A stretch of DNA of 64,000 nt, from contig NZ_NXEJ01000008.1 of NCBI RefSeq assembly GCF_002915175.1, positions 531,096 to 595,095 on the forward strand, read 5' to 3'. Source of the stretch: Agrobacterium rosae (GTDB lineage: Bacteria > Pseudomonadota > Alphaproteobacteria > Rhizobiales > Rhizobiaceae). Below are positions 1 through 9,200 of this stretch, one piece after another. A model generated the notes under the pieces. The model saw only the letters and a list, made by a program, of their open reading frames with translations, ran no database searches and was not told where the DNA came from. The number at the start of each line of letters is the position of its first letter. Positions within the stretch are counted from its first letter, which is position 1. Both the position numbers and the translations under genes were made by a program.

Positions 1-1009
1 GGTCAAGCACGTCATTCTCGGCGAAGGCCGGCAGATTTACTTCCTTGCCGCACTCGACAAGAAAAACCCCTTCGAACACGTCGTCGGCTGGCGTGATGAT
101 CTGCCAAAGGCAGATCCGGAATCCTATCAGGCCTATCTGGCGAAATATCCTGACATTGCCAAACTGCCAACGTTTGGCGGCATGAAGGATGGCACGTTCG
201 ATATCGAACAGGCTGTTGCGTTGAAGCCCGACGTCATTCTGATGAACATCGACGCCAAGACAGCGACGGAAGAAGCCGGTTACATCGAGAAGCTCGGCAA
301 GGTCGGCATTCCACTGGTTTATGTCGACTTCCGCGAAAAGCCGATGGAAAACACCGAGCCAAGCATGCGCGTGATGGGCCAGTTGATGGGCAAGCAGGAC
401 GTCGCTGAAGAGTTCATCAAGTTCCGCTCCGACAGCATCAAGCGCGTCACAGACGTGCTGGACAAGGACAAACCGAAGCGCCCGGTCGTGTTCGTTGAGC
501 GCGCAGGCGGTTACTCCGACGATTGCTGCATGTCCTTCGGCAACGAGAATTTCGGCAAGATGGTCGAGATCGCCGGTGGCATCAACATGGCAAAAGACAT
601 CATTCCAGGTACCTTCGGAACGGTGAACCCGGAGCAGGTGATTGCCTCCAACCCCGAGCAGATCATCGTGACAGGCGGCAAGTGGGATGCTTACGTTCCC
701 GGCGGCAACTGGGTTGGCGTCGGTTACGGCGCAGACCTGAAGGAAGCCCGTCGCAAGCTGGAAAACCTGACCAAGCGCCCTGCCTTCACAGGCGTCAAGG
801 CGGTCGAAGATGGCAATGTTCACGCCATCTGGCACCAGTTCTACAACAACCCGTACCAGTTCGTGGCCATTCAGGAAATTGCCAAGTGGCTGCACCCGGA
901 CCTGTTCAAGGACATGGACCCGGAAGCAACCTTTAGGGAATTGCACGCTCGCTTCCTGCCGCTTGATTACAAGCCTGGCTACTTCGTGTCCCTGAAGGAC
1001 GACAAGTAA
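1..1009 (+). CDS. Iron/siderophore-type ABC transporter binding protein (5' truncated)
   Basis: This is the 3' part of a periplasmic binding protein gene of the FecB/FhuD class (PF01497). The start lies before the window; the frame enters at base 2 and gives 335 residues. In this family the protein captures a ferric siderophore or haem-like ligand and docks on a FecCD-type permease. It is a clear paralogue of the next gene: both share the VGWRDDL block near the N-side, a Cys-Cys pair (DDCCMSFG here), the NPEQ block, HAxWHQFY and the C-terminal YKPGYFVSL. It runs in the same direction as a second binding protein, a permease and an ATPase, so it is very likely part of the same operon. The signal peptide is outside the window. 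Ligand identity cannot be read from sequence. Confidence 0.88.
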   Translation, partial: VKHVILGEGRQIYFLAALDKKNPFEHVVGWRDDLPKADPESYQAYLAKYPDIAKLPTFGGMKDGTFDIEQAVALKPDVILMNIDAKTATEEAGYIEKLGKVGIPLVYVDFREKPMENTEPSMRVMGQLMGKQDVAEEFIKFRSDSIKRVTDVLDKDKPKRPVVFVERAGGYSDDCCMSFGNENFGKMVEIAGGINMAKDIIPGTFGTVNPEQVIASNPEQIIVTGGKWDAYVPGGNWVGVGYGADLKEARRKLENLTKRPAFTGVKAVEDGNVHAIWHQFYNNPYQFVAIQEIAKWLHPDLFKDMDPEATFRELHARFLPLDYKPGYFVSLKDDK

Positions 1010-1018
1010 ATATCAGAA

Positions 1019-1076
1019 CGGCGAAGGGGGAGCGCCGATCGGACATCAGGCGGAGCCGTAAATTACGGCTTCGCCG
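1019..1076 (+). other. Intercistronic stem-loop between the two binding-protein genes
   Basis: Between the tandem binding-protein genes, agccgt (1054-1059) pairs with acggct (1065-1070) around a 5-base loop. An outer pair cggcgaa (1019-1025) / ttcgccg (1070-1076) could close a larger structure. There is no T-run, so it looks more like an mRNA-stabilising or processing element than a terminator. A functional role is inferred. Confidence 0.4.
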
Positions 1077-1105
1077 AAGTACATTTTAGATCGAAAGGAC
1101 CGCCC

Positions 1106-2242
1106 GTGCCGTTCAGGAATTTTAAGCGGATCGCCGCCTTCATATTGGCCCTCATTGCAACACCAGCTCTGGCAACTGAAATCGTTGACGCCGCAGGCCG
1201 CAAGGTCGATATCGACGTACCTGCCAAACGCGTCATCGTGGGTGAAGCCCGCCAAATTCACGTCATCGCGGCACTGCGTGGCGAAAAGACCTTCGATACC
1301 ATCGTCGGCTGGCGCGACGATCTCGTGAAGAAAGACCCGGACAGCTATAAGGCCTACATCGAGCATTTCCCGCAGATCAAAAAGCTACCTCTTTTCGGTT
1401 ATCTTCCGCAGGGCGATTTCAGCCTTGAAGCGGCGATTGCGCTGACGCCTGACGTCATCACGCTCAATCTGGAAGTCGAAAAAACCGCCAAGGAAAGCGG
1501 CTTCGAGGAGAAAGCGGCAGCAGCTGGTATCAAGGTCGTCTATCTCGATTTCCGTCTCGACCCGGAAAAGAACAGCGAAAATTCCATTCGAGTCCTAGGC
1601 CAGATTTTCGGTGCCGTGCCCCGCGCAGAAGAATTCATTGCCTATCGCCACGACCAGATCGCGCTGGTGACCGACAAGCTGGCATCCGTCAAGGACCTGA
1701 AGCGTCCGAGCGTCTTCATCGAGCGTGCGCCGGGAATTTCGGGTGAAAACAATTGCTGCCGCACCTTCGGTCCCGTCAATTTTGGCGCGATGATCGAACA
1801 AGCGGGTGGACACAACATCGCGGCGGACGTGATCAAGACCACTTTCGGAGACCTCAATCCTGAGCAGCTTATCGTTTCCAACCCTGAGCATGTCATCGTC
1901 ACCGGTTCCAACTGGGCCGCAGAATCCGATATCAACCAGTTCGTGCCGGTTGGACGCGGTGCCGACATGGACCTGTCGCGTGAACGGCTGGCCAAGCTAA
2001 TGACGCGCACGCCGTTTCCCGAGTTGGACGCCGTGAAGAAGGGCAACGTTCACGCTGTCTGGCACCAGTTTTATGGCGCGCCTTACGAGTTCTTTCCCAT
2101 CCAGCAATTTGCAAAGTGGTTTCACCCGGAGCTTTTTGCCGATCTGAACCCGGAACAGAATTTCGAAGAGTTTCACGAGAGGTTTCTGCCCGTGACTTAC
2201 AAGCCCGGATACTTTGTTTCACTTGAAAAAGGCTCGAATTAA
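1106..2242 (+). CDS. Iron/siderophore-type ABC transporter binding protein (second copy)
   Basis: Periplasmic binding protein of the FecB/FhuD class (PF01497), 378 residues. I chose the GTG at 1106 because aaagga lies 6-7 bases upstream and the product then begins with a typical signal peptide (FKRIAAFILALIATPALA). After cleavage the protein starts with the usual EIVDAAGRKVDIDVPAKRVI strand of siderophore binders. The Cys-Cys pair is kept (NNCCRTFG), as are NPEQ, HAVWHQFY and the C-terminal YKPGYFVSL. It closely resembles the gene before it. Its TAA stop abuts the ATG of the permease gene (2243), so the two are translationally linked. The tandem arrangement suggests two related ligands, or variants of one ligand, feeding a single membrane channel. 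Confidence 0.9.
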   Translation: MPFRNFKRIAAFILALIATPALATEIVDAAGRKVDIDVPAKRVIVGEARQIHVIAALRGEKTFDTIVGWRDDLVKKDPDSYKAYIEHFPQIKKLPLFGYLPQGDFSLEAAIALTPDVITLNLEVEKTAKESGFEEKAAAAGIKVVYLDFRLDPEKNSENSIRVLGQIFGAVPRAEEFIAYRHDQIALVTDKLASVKDLKRPSVFIERAPGISGENNCCRTFGPVNFGAMIEQAGGHNIAADVIKTTFGDLNPEQLIVSNPEHVIVTGSNWAAESDINQFVPVGRGADMDLSRERLAKLMTRTPFPELDAVKKGNVHAVWHQFYGAPYEFFPIQQFAKWFHPELFADLNPEQNFEEFHERFLPVTYKPGYFVSLEKGSN

Positions 2243-3310
2243 ATGGCATCCATCGTGGAAACCTATGTCGAGAAGACTGGCGGGGCGCAATATCGCGCTC
2301 TGGCCGCACGGCGCATTCTGATACTGGTCGGGCTCGTTGTCGCCCTGTGTCTCAGTCTTGCGACCGATATGGCGCTTGGTCCGGCACGCTACACGCTGTC
2401 TCAGGTGATCAGCGCGGTTCTCGATCCAGCAGGCGTGGCCAACCAGTTGCGCGTCGTCATCTGGGACATCCGCATGCCGATAGCGCTGATGGCCGTGACG
2501 GTTGGTGCATCGCTGTCCGTTGCTGGGGCGCAGATGCAGACCATTCTCGCCAACCCGCTCGCCAGCCCGTTTACGCTCGGCATTTCGGCCGCTGCCAGCT
2601 TTGGTGCAGCCCTCGCATTGGTCGGCGGTGTCGCACTTTTTCCGGGTGCCGTCGAATATATGGTGCCGATCAACGCCTTCGTCATGGCGATGGTGGCAGC
2701 ACTCTTCATCCACTTCGCCTCCACCATGCGCGGCGTGACGGTTGAGACCATCGTGCTGCTGGGCATTGCGCTCGTCTTCACCTTCAACGCCGCCCTTTCG
2801 ATGCTGGAATATCTGGCGTCCGAACAGGCCTTGGCCGCTGTGGTGTTCTGGACCATGGGCAGCCTGACCAAGGCAACCTGGGCCAAGGTCTATGTGACAG
2901 CCGCGATCCTTGTCTTGACCGTGCCGCTTTTCATGAAAAACGCATGGGCTTTGACGGCGCTTCGTCTGGGCGATGACAAGGCCGCCAGCATGGGCATCAA
3001 TGTGCGCCGCCTGCGCCTGCACACCATGCTGACCGTCAGCCTGCTGGCGTCCATTCCCGTTTCCTTCGTCGGGACCATCGGCTTTATCGGCCTCGTCGGC
3101 CCGCATATTGCACGCATGGTGGTGGGGGAAGACCAGCGCTTCTTCCTGCCCGGCTCGGTCATTTGCGGTGCGCTGCTGTTATCGGTGACATCTGTGGTCA
3201 GCAAGGTGCTGATCCCCGGTGCGATCCTGCCCATCGGGGTCATCACGGCACTGGTCGGCGTGCCCTTCTTCTTTGTCCTCATCTTCTCCAACAGGAGACG
3301 CGCATGGTAG
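2243..3310 (+). CDS. FecCD-family ABC transporter permease
   Basis: Inner-membrane permease of the BtuC/FecCD family (PF01032), 355 residues, about the usual length. Several long hydrophobic segments begin with ILILVGLVVALCLSLA. Family blocks are visible: the RMPIALMAVTVGASLSVAG region after the first segments, NPLASPFTLGISAAASFGAAL, and the C-terminal IGFIGLVGPHIARM loop that contacts the ATPase. A single permease presumably forms a homodimer. The gene starts directly at the stop of the binding-protein gene and overlaps the ATPase gene by 7 bases (3304-3310). Together with its neighbours it should import a ferric siderophore or a similar chelate. Confidence 0.93.
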   Translation: MASIVETYVEKTGGAQYRALAARRILILVGLVVALCLSLATDMALGPARYTLSQVISAVLDPAGVANQLRVVIWDIRMPIALMAVTVGASLSVAGAQMQTILANPLASPFTLGISAAASFGAALALVGGVALFPGAVEYMVPINAFVMAMVAALFIHFASTMRGVTVETIVLLGIALVFTFNAALSMLEYLASEQALAAVVFWTMGSLTKATWAKVYVTAAILVLTVPLFMKNAWALTALRLGDDKAASMGINVRRLRLHTMLTVSLLASIPVSFVGTIGFIGLVGPHIARMVVGEDQRFFLPGSVICGALLLSVTSVVSKVLIPGAILPIGVITALVGVPFFFVLIFSNRRRAW

Positions 3311-4056
3311 CCCTCGCCCTTCAGGATGTCGGCGCCAAATATGGACGCACGACAGTGCTGGCCAATGTCACCATGGATATGCTGGAGGCTGGCAGCATAA
3401 CCGCCGTCATCGGCCCCAATGCGGCAGGAAAATCCACGCTGTTCAAACGCATCGCAGGCCTGATCAAAGGCCCCGGCGTCGTGACGCTGTCGCAGACGGA
3501 ACAGGGTCCGCGCACCATCTGCTACATGCCCCAGGACACCGGTGCAAATGCCGTTCTGACTGTGTACGAATCCATTCTTCTATCCGCGAAACAGGGCACC
3601 GGCTGGAAAGTGCATGATGACGAGCTGGCCGAGATCGACGCCATTCTGAAAGCGCTCAACATTCATGATCTGGCCTTTCGCGGTCTTGGCGAACTGTCTG
3701 GGGGCCAACGCCAGCTGGTATCGCTGGCGCAGGCGCTGGTGCGCAAACCGGAAGTCCTGCTGATGGACGAACCGACATCGGCGCTCGACCTGCACCGGCA
3801 GGTCGAGGTGCTGGATTTCATCACCAACCTCGCCCGCAGCAACGGCATGATCGTCCTCATCGCCCTGCATGACCTCAACCATGCGCTACGCTACTGCGAA
3901 CACACCATCGTCATCGCCGGTGGCGAGATGGCCGTCAGCGGCCAGACGTCTGCCGTGATTACGCCGGATATGCTGCGGACGATCTACAAGGTCGATGCGC
4001 GCATTGAGATGTGTTCGCGTGGGCAGCCGTTTATTTTGGTCGATGGGACGGCTTAA
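3304..4056 (+). CDS. FecE/FepC-type ABC transporter ATP-binding protein
   Basis: Cytoplasmic ATPase of an iron-chelate importer, 250 residues from the ATG at 3304. This start overlaps the permease stop and has aggag 8-12 bases before it; a longer open frame from 3163 would overlap the permease by about 150 bases and is rejected. Walker A is GPNAAGKST, the signature is LSGGQRQLV, Walker B is [12 protein letters not shown] and the switch is ALHDLNHAL, in the expected order. All catalytic residues appear intact. It is the last gene of the importer operon. It is followed by a palindromic repeat and the convergent pbpC gene. Confidence 0.92.
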   Translation: MVALALQDVGAKYGRTTVLANVTMDMLEAGSITAVIGPNAAGKSTLFKRIAGLIKGPGVVTLSQTEQGPRTICYMPQDTGANAVLTVYESILLSAKQGTGWKVHDDELAEIDAILKALNIHDLAFRGLGELSGGQRQLVSLAQALVRKPEVLLMDEPTSALDLHRQVEVLDFITNLARSNGMIVLIALHDLNHALRYCEHTIVIAGGEMAVSGQTSAVITPDMLRTIYKVDARIEMCSRGQPFILVDGTA

Positions 4057-4074
4057 GGTTTAACAGCATACTTT

Positions 4075-4119
4075 GTCCTCATGCTGAGGTGGCGCGCAGC
4101 GCACTCGAAGCATGAGGAC
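4075..4119. repeat. Palindromic repeat / bidirectional terminator-like hairpin
   Basis: gtcctcatgct (4075-4085) and agcatgaggac (4109-4119) are perfect 11-base inverted arms around a GC-rich 23-base loop. It lies in the gap between two convergent genes. Elements of this look (cctcatgctgagg...gaagcatgagg) are dispersed in many rhizobial genomes, which I recall from general knowledge and cannot check here. It may end transcription from both sides. Confidence 0.6.
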
Positions 4120-4169
4120 GGAATTTGTGGCAAACTTGTAGCACCGCCGACTGCAAAATGGTGGCTCCT

Positions 4170-6251
4170 CTACTCAACAAAAATCCGCACACTGGACGCC
4201 CGTCCATCCGCATCGATCACCGTCAATGTCGAGAAGCCCTGGCCTTCCGGTAGCCATTCGCTGCTTCGACGCCGGGAGGGTTCGGGCAAGGGTTTGCCGT
4301 TGGCGAGCCAGTGGAAGGGTGCGCGCCCGCCTTGCAGCTTTAAGACAAGCGGAGAAACCTCGCCGCTCTGGCCCGTGAGTTCGATGCGCGCACCTTCGGG
4401 TGGGTAGACGATCTGCGGCGATGCTTCGCGGTGGTTGGTGGACAAGAGGCCGGTGCTGGTAACGCTGAAGCGACGTTGGTTTGCCGGCAGGTCGCCATAG
4501 GCAAGGCGCGTGGTGCCTGATGGCGGCGGAGGAAAAGGGGTAATGGAGACCCCGGATTTTGAGAAAGCTTCGAACAGGATGGGTGCGGCGGAAACATAGC
4601 CGGCCAGACCGGGAACCGAGCCGTTATCGGCACGGCCCGCCCATACGCCGATGACGTAGCGGCCATCGAAACCGACAGACCATGCATCGCGGTAGCCGTA
4701 GCTGGTTCCGGTTTTATAGGCGATGCCGCGCTGCTTCATGCCCAGCGGCGGCAAGACACCGGAGAGGACATCGCTGATGTTCCAGATCGCAGCCTTGGAA
4801 AAGAGCGGATCGACATCGAGTATCCGCGGTTTGCCGCGCACCCCGTCCCCCAACTGTACCGGCTGGCCGCCATTGGCGAGCGCGGCGTAAAGCTGGACGA
4901 GATCGACGAGCGACAGACCAGCGCCGCCAAGGGCAATGGCCAGCCCAGGCGTTTCCGCCTTTGGCAGTGTGAGTTTAACTGAGGCGCGGCGAAAGCGGAC
5001 CATCAGCGCGGCAGGACTGACGGCATCCAGCAGGCGTACCGCGGGGACGTTGAGGGAGAGTTGCAGGGCCTGGCGAATGCTGACATCACCCTGATACTGC
5101 ATATCGAAATTGCGTGGCCGGTAGCCGGAAAAATCCGCCGGGCGATCTTCGATGACGGTTTCCTGCGCAATCAGGCCGTTTTCGAAGGCAAGGCCGTAGA
5201 TGAAGGGTTTGAGCGTCGAGCCGGGGGAGCGCACCGCGCGACTCATTTCCACCCAGCCACGGCGATTGCTATCGAGAAAATCAGACGAGCCGACCTCTGC
5301 GACGATCTCACCTGTCGTGCTATCGGACATGACGATGGCAACCGAAACCTTGTCTCCAAGCTTTTTGGCAGAGCGTTGCGCCAGCTCTTCAAGCTCTTTT
5401 TGAACAGGCAGCCGCAGCGTCGAGCCTATGGTCAAGGACTGCGGAAAACGGACGCGCGCCGCCTGCGCCAGATGCGGCGCGTAGGACGGAAGATCGATGC
5501 GCTTTGCGGGAATGGCCGCGACTGCGGCGCGGGCGGCCTCACCCTCACCCACCACGCGTTCGACGGCGAGCCGTTGCAACACGCGCTCGCGGGCTTCTTT
5601 CGCCGCAGTGGGAAAGCGATCCGGGCGGCGCTTTTCCGGCAGTTGCGGCAACGAAACCAGCAATGCGGCCTCTGCCGTGTCAAGCCGCTTCGGCTCCTTG
5701 CCGAACCAGGCTAGGCTTGCTGCGCGCACGCCTTCCAGATTGCCGCCATAGGGAGCAATGTTGAGATAGAGATCGATGATTTCAGGCTTTGTGAGGCGTC
5801 GTTCGATTTGCCATGCCCGCACCATCTGCAGAAGTTTGGTGCTGAGAGACCGGTCAGTGCGCGGCTCTATCAACCGCGCTACCTGCATGGACAGCGTGGA
5901 GGCACCTGAGACGATGCGGCCATTGGTCAGCAATTGCCAGGCGGCGCGTCCCAAGGCCTGAAAATCCACGCCGCCATGGTCGAAAAACCGCTGATCCTCA
6001 TAGGCGACCAGCATGTTGATGAATTGCGGATCGACCTCTGTGGCATCGGTGTGAAGCCGCCAGCGCCCTTGCGGCGTGGCAAAAGCGCGCAACAGCTTTC
6101 CATCTCTGTCCAGCACTTCCTGCGAGACGATCCTGGCATTTTGCAGCGGTGGCGGATAGGCATGATCCAGACGGTTCAGCGTATAGACGCAGGCGGCAGT
6201 CAGGACTGCCGCCACGACGAAACCGCCAATGAATGCCCGCCACCTGATCAT
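4170..6251 (-). CDS. pbpC: Penicillin-binding protein 1C (peptidoglycan glycosyltransferase/transpeptidase)
   Basis: Bifunctional class A penicillin-binding protein of the PbpC type, 693 residues. An N-terminal membrane anchor (about residues 5-28) is followed by a GT51 glycosyltransferase with the catalytic-Glu motif YEDQRFFDHGG near residue 85. The transpeptidase has SPGSTLKPF (active-site Ser near 342), SLN and KTGTSYG near 513. A C-terminal beta-rich BiPBP_C region (about 600-690) is typical of PbpC. The start overlaps the end of the upstream alpha-2-macroglobulin gene by 4 bases, so the two are co-transcribed. This pairing is widespread: the macroglobulin is thought to trap foreign proteases that enter through a damaged envelope while PbpC repairs the wall. 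Confidence 0.95.
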   Translation of the reverse strand: MIRWRAFIGGFVVAAVLTAACVYTLNRLDHAYPPPLQNARIVSQEVLDRDGKLLRAFATPQGRWRLHTDATEVDPQFINMLVAYEDQRFFDHGGVDFQALGRAAWQLLTNGRIVSGASTLSMQVARLIEPRTDRSLSTKLLQMVRAWQIERRLTKPEIIDLYLNIAPYGGNLEGVRAASLAWFGKEPKRLDTAEAALLVSLPQLPEKRRPDRFPTAAKEARERVLQRLAVERVVGEGEAARAAVAAIPAKRIDLPSYAPHLAQAARVRFPQSLTIGSTLRLPVQKELEELAQRSAKKLGDKVSVAIVMSDSTTGEIVAEVGSSDFLDSNRRGWVEMSRAVRSPGSTLKPFIYGLAFENGLIAQETVIEDRPADFSGYRPRNFDMQYQGDVSIRQALQLSLNVPAVRLLDAVSPAALMVRFRRASVKLTLPKAETPGLAIALGGAGLSLVDLVQLYAALANGGQPVQLGDGVRGKPRILDVDPLFSKAAIWNISDVLSGVLPPLGMKQRGIAYKTGTSYGYRDAWSVGFDGRYVIGVWAGRADNGSVPGLAGYVSAAPILFEAFSKSGVSITPFPPPPSGTTRLAYGDLPANQRRFSVTSTGLLSTNHREASPQIVYPPEGARIELTGQSGEVSPLVLKLQGGRAPFHWLANGKPLPEPSRRRSSEWLPEGQGFSTLTVIDADGRASSVRIFVE

Positions 6252-9200
6252 TGCTGCGCCGCGCGGACCTCCATGCGACCGGTTGCCGTGCGCGCAGAGA
6301 ACTGCGGACGATACATATCTTCCACGGAAGCAGCCGGGTTATCGTAGGTGCCGGGTGTTACGGCCCTGACAACATAGGCCAGCGTAATTTCCGAGTTATC
6401 GCCCGCGGCCTGATCAAAGGCTGCAACGAAACGGTCGTAGCGGAACTCGGTGTGAGCAGCTTCCGTTTCCGGCAACCAATCGAAATTAGAAAGTGCTGCG
6501 CTATTGACGAGGCTCGGATTATCGATCTCAAAGCCCGAGGGCAGAAGATCGGTCATGATAAGGCGCGATTCCCATTTGTTCTTGGGCGTGACCGTCAAGA
6601 CGACGACGTAACGCTCGTTCTGCGTGGCCTCGCTGATATTCACCTCTTCGCCATCCATCGAATAATAGGTTTTCTTGATATCGAAACCGTTGCCACCTGC
6701 TGCCAGAGGCTGGGCGGGTGGAGCGACGGTGGTCACGACCGCCGTGACCGTATCTTTCGAGGCGTTGGTGATCGTGATGGGCGATTGCAGCAGCTCATCG
6801 CCGCTCATGCCCTTGCTGTAACCGCCCTGTTCCAGGGAGCCGTTGATATCAAGCTTGACGTCCTTGTCCTCACCCTTCAAAGCGCGGGCGGCCAGCAGCA
6901 TCCAGGCCTGTTCCTGTGTGCTGGTATAGGCTTTCGCGTCCCACGCCTTGGCAACGGCACTGGCCAGTTGCGGCACGACAGCAGGCACCGGTCGGCTTTC
7001 GGCCGCAAGGGCCAGCGATGCCGCGCCATCGCGCAGAACCGATCCATAATCCGCCCGGGAGAGGCTGACCTTGGTGGTAGCCGAGGCCATGCTGAGCGAC
7101 GCGCCGAAGACGGTCTTGGACCGCGCCGCATCGCCATAAAGCGACAAGGCCGAGGCCAGTTGCGCCTTGGCAAGCGGTGTCGGGAAATCGGCCAAGGCCG
7201 TGTCGGCATAATATCTGAGATCGTTGACGGCAGCCTTGCGATTGCGCGCAAGAACATAGAGAGAATAGGCAATCTGGTTGCCGCGATCCTTGACGTTGTT
7301 GTCATAGGCCAGCCCGTTTTGCAGGTTGGTCAGCGCCTGCACCATGGCCGTCTCAGGCACATCATAGGATTGCTCCCGCGCACGCGTCAGGAAGTCCGTG
7401 ATGTAGGAATCCAGCCAGAGATCGCCTTCACCGGGACCCCAGAGACCAAAGCCGCCGGATGAGGACTGGAAGGACAGAACGCGGTAGATCGCATCCTGCA
7501 CCCGCTTGCGCAGGTCCATATCATCAGCGCCGCCGCGCTGTTTCATCAGTTCCGAAACATAGAGCAGCGGAAGAGCGCGGCTGGTGGTCTGCTCGGCGCA
7601 GCCATAGGGGTATTTATCCAGCATCATGACCAGCCCCGGAACATCGAAGGCCGGTGAACGCGTGACGTTGACCGCGACAGACGACCCCAGCAACATGCTG
7701 TCTGCCAGCAATGCGCCATCCACCGTGAGACTGCTGTTGGACGCGATCTTAATGTTTCGACGCGTCGTGACCGGCAGCACCGAGGGCCGCACGGGGATAT
7801 TGACGGCCTGTTCCAGCGAAAGACCGCTGGCATTGCTGAGCTTGATGGTTATGGCACCGTTACCCGGATATTCACCGGTCAAAGGCACGGTCAACGACGC
7901 CTTGCCACCCTTTTGCAGCGATACGATCTGCGATACCTCACCCTGATCGACGGTAAGCGCGGTGTTGCTGGCGATATCCAGTTTGTAATCGCCCGCAGCG
8001 CCATCGGTGTTGGCGATATCGACACGCATTTGCGAGATATCGCCGGGGCTGAGGAACTTCGGCGCACTGGCGGTGATGACAACGGGATCACGGATGACGA
8101 CATCCGATACCGCATGACCGACGCCGGTCTTCGTCCAGGCAACAGCCATGACACGAGCCGTTCCGTTGAATTGCGGAATATCGAAACGGATGATTGCCTT
8201 GCCCTCAGCATCCAGTTCCACCGGACCGGCGAAAAAAGCCACCAGCTTTTCCTTGGGCGGGCTTCCCTGAAGTGCGACCTGACCGCCGTCACCGCCGGTT
8301 CTGAGACGCCCAGTGGCACCGAGCGAACCATCGATCAGACGGCCGTAGATATCGCGGATTTCCAGCCCGAGACGGCGCTGGCCGAAATACCAGTCATCCG
8401 GCTTGGGCGGCTCATAGCGGGTGAGATTGAGAATGCCGACATCGACGGCAGCGACCGTGACATAGGCTTTGTCACCAGCGCCCGCACCGGACACCTGCAC
8501 AGGAATTTCGAGCGGCTGGCGCGGCAATGTCTGCTTGGGAAGCGTCAGGGCAATGCCCAGCTTGCGCTCACCCGGATCGACTGCCAGCCATTTGACGCCG
8601 ATGGCGCGCATGGGCATGCGGCTTTCCTGCGCATCGCCGGGACGGAACAGGGTTGCGGTCACGTAGGAGCCGGCACCCCATTCTTTCGTCACGGGAATAT
8701 CGACTTCGCCGCCATTTTCACCGATGTCGACATTCTGGACAGCGATCAGTTTTTCCGAACCGGATGCGACCATCAATTGACCTGAAAAACGCGACGTGAC
8801 CTGCAATTTGGCGGTATCGCCGACTTTGTAGCTCTGCTTGTCGAGCGCGATTTCCAGCGCGTCAGGTGTTTCCGTGGAGCTTGCAGCGACATACCAACCC
8901 GCGTCGAATTCGACGCTGGAAGTGGGGCCGTTATTGTCTGCGGATTCGACCTCGAGACGATATCGTCCCCAGGTGGCAGGCACGGAAATCTCGCCGCCAT
9001 TGGCGTCCACTGCCAAGGTGCCGGTCTGGACCTGCTTGGTGTAAACCACAGGTTCATAACGCCAGGAATTGCCCTGACGATACCATTGATAGTTCCGTTC
9101 GACCTTGATGAGCTTCCAGGTCAGCCCGCTCATGGCCTGTTTCGAGCCGTCTGCGGCAAGGCCGATGACGTGGAAACGGCCGATGGAGTTTTCCGCGAGA

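Noticed and set aside
2219..3106. 295-residue minus-strand open frame
   Set aside because: Antisense to the FecCD permease gene, with low-complexity His/Asp/Gly composition typical of shadow frames.
6251..7462. 403-residue plus-strand open frame
   Set aside because: Antisense shadow of the macroglobulin gene; no ribosome site or recognisable domain. The same holds for 7913-8785 and 9086-10168.
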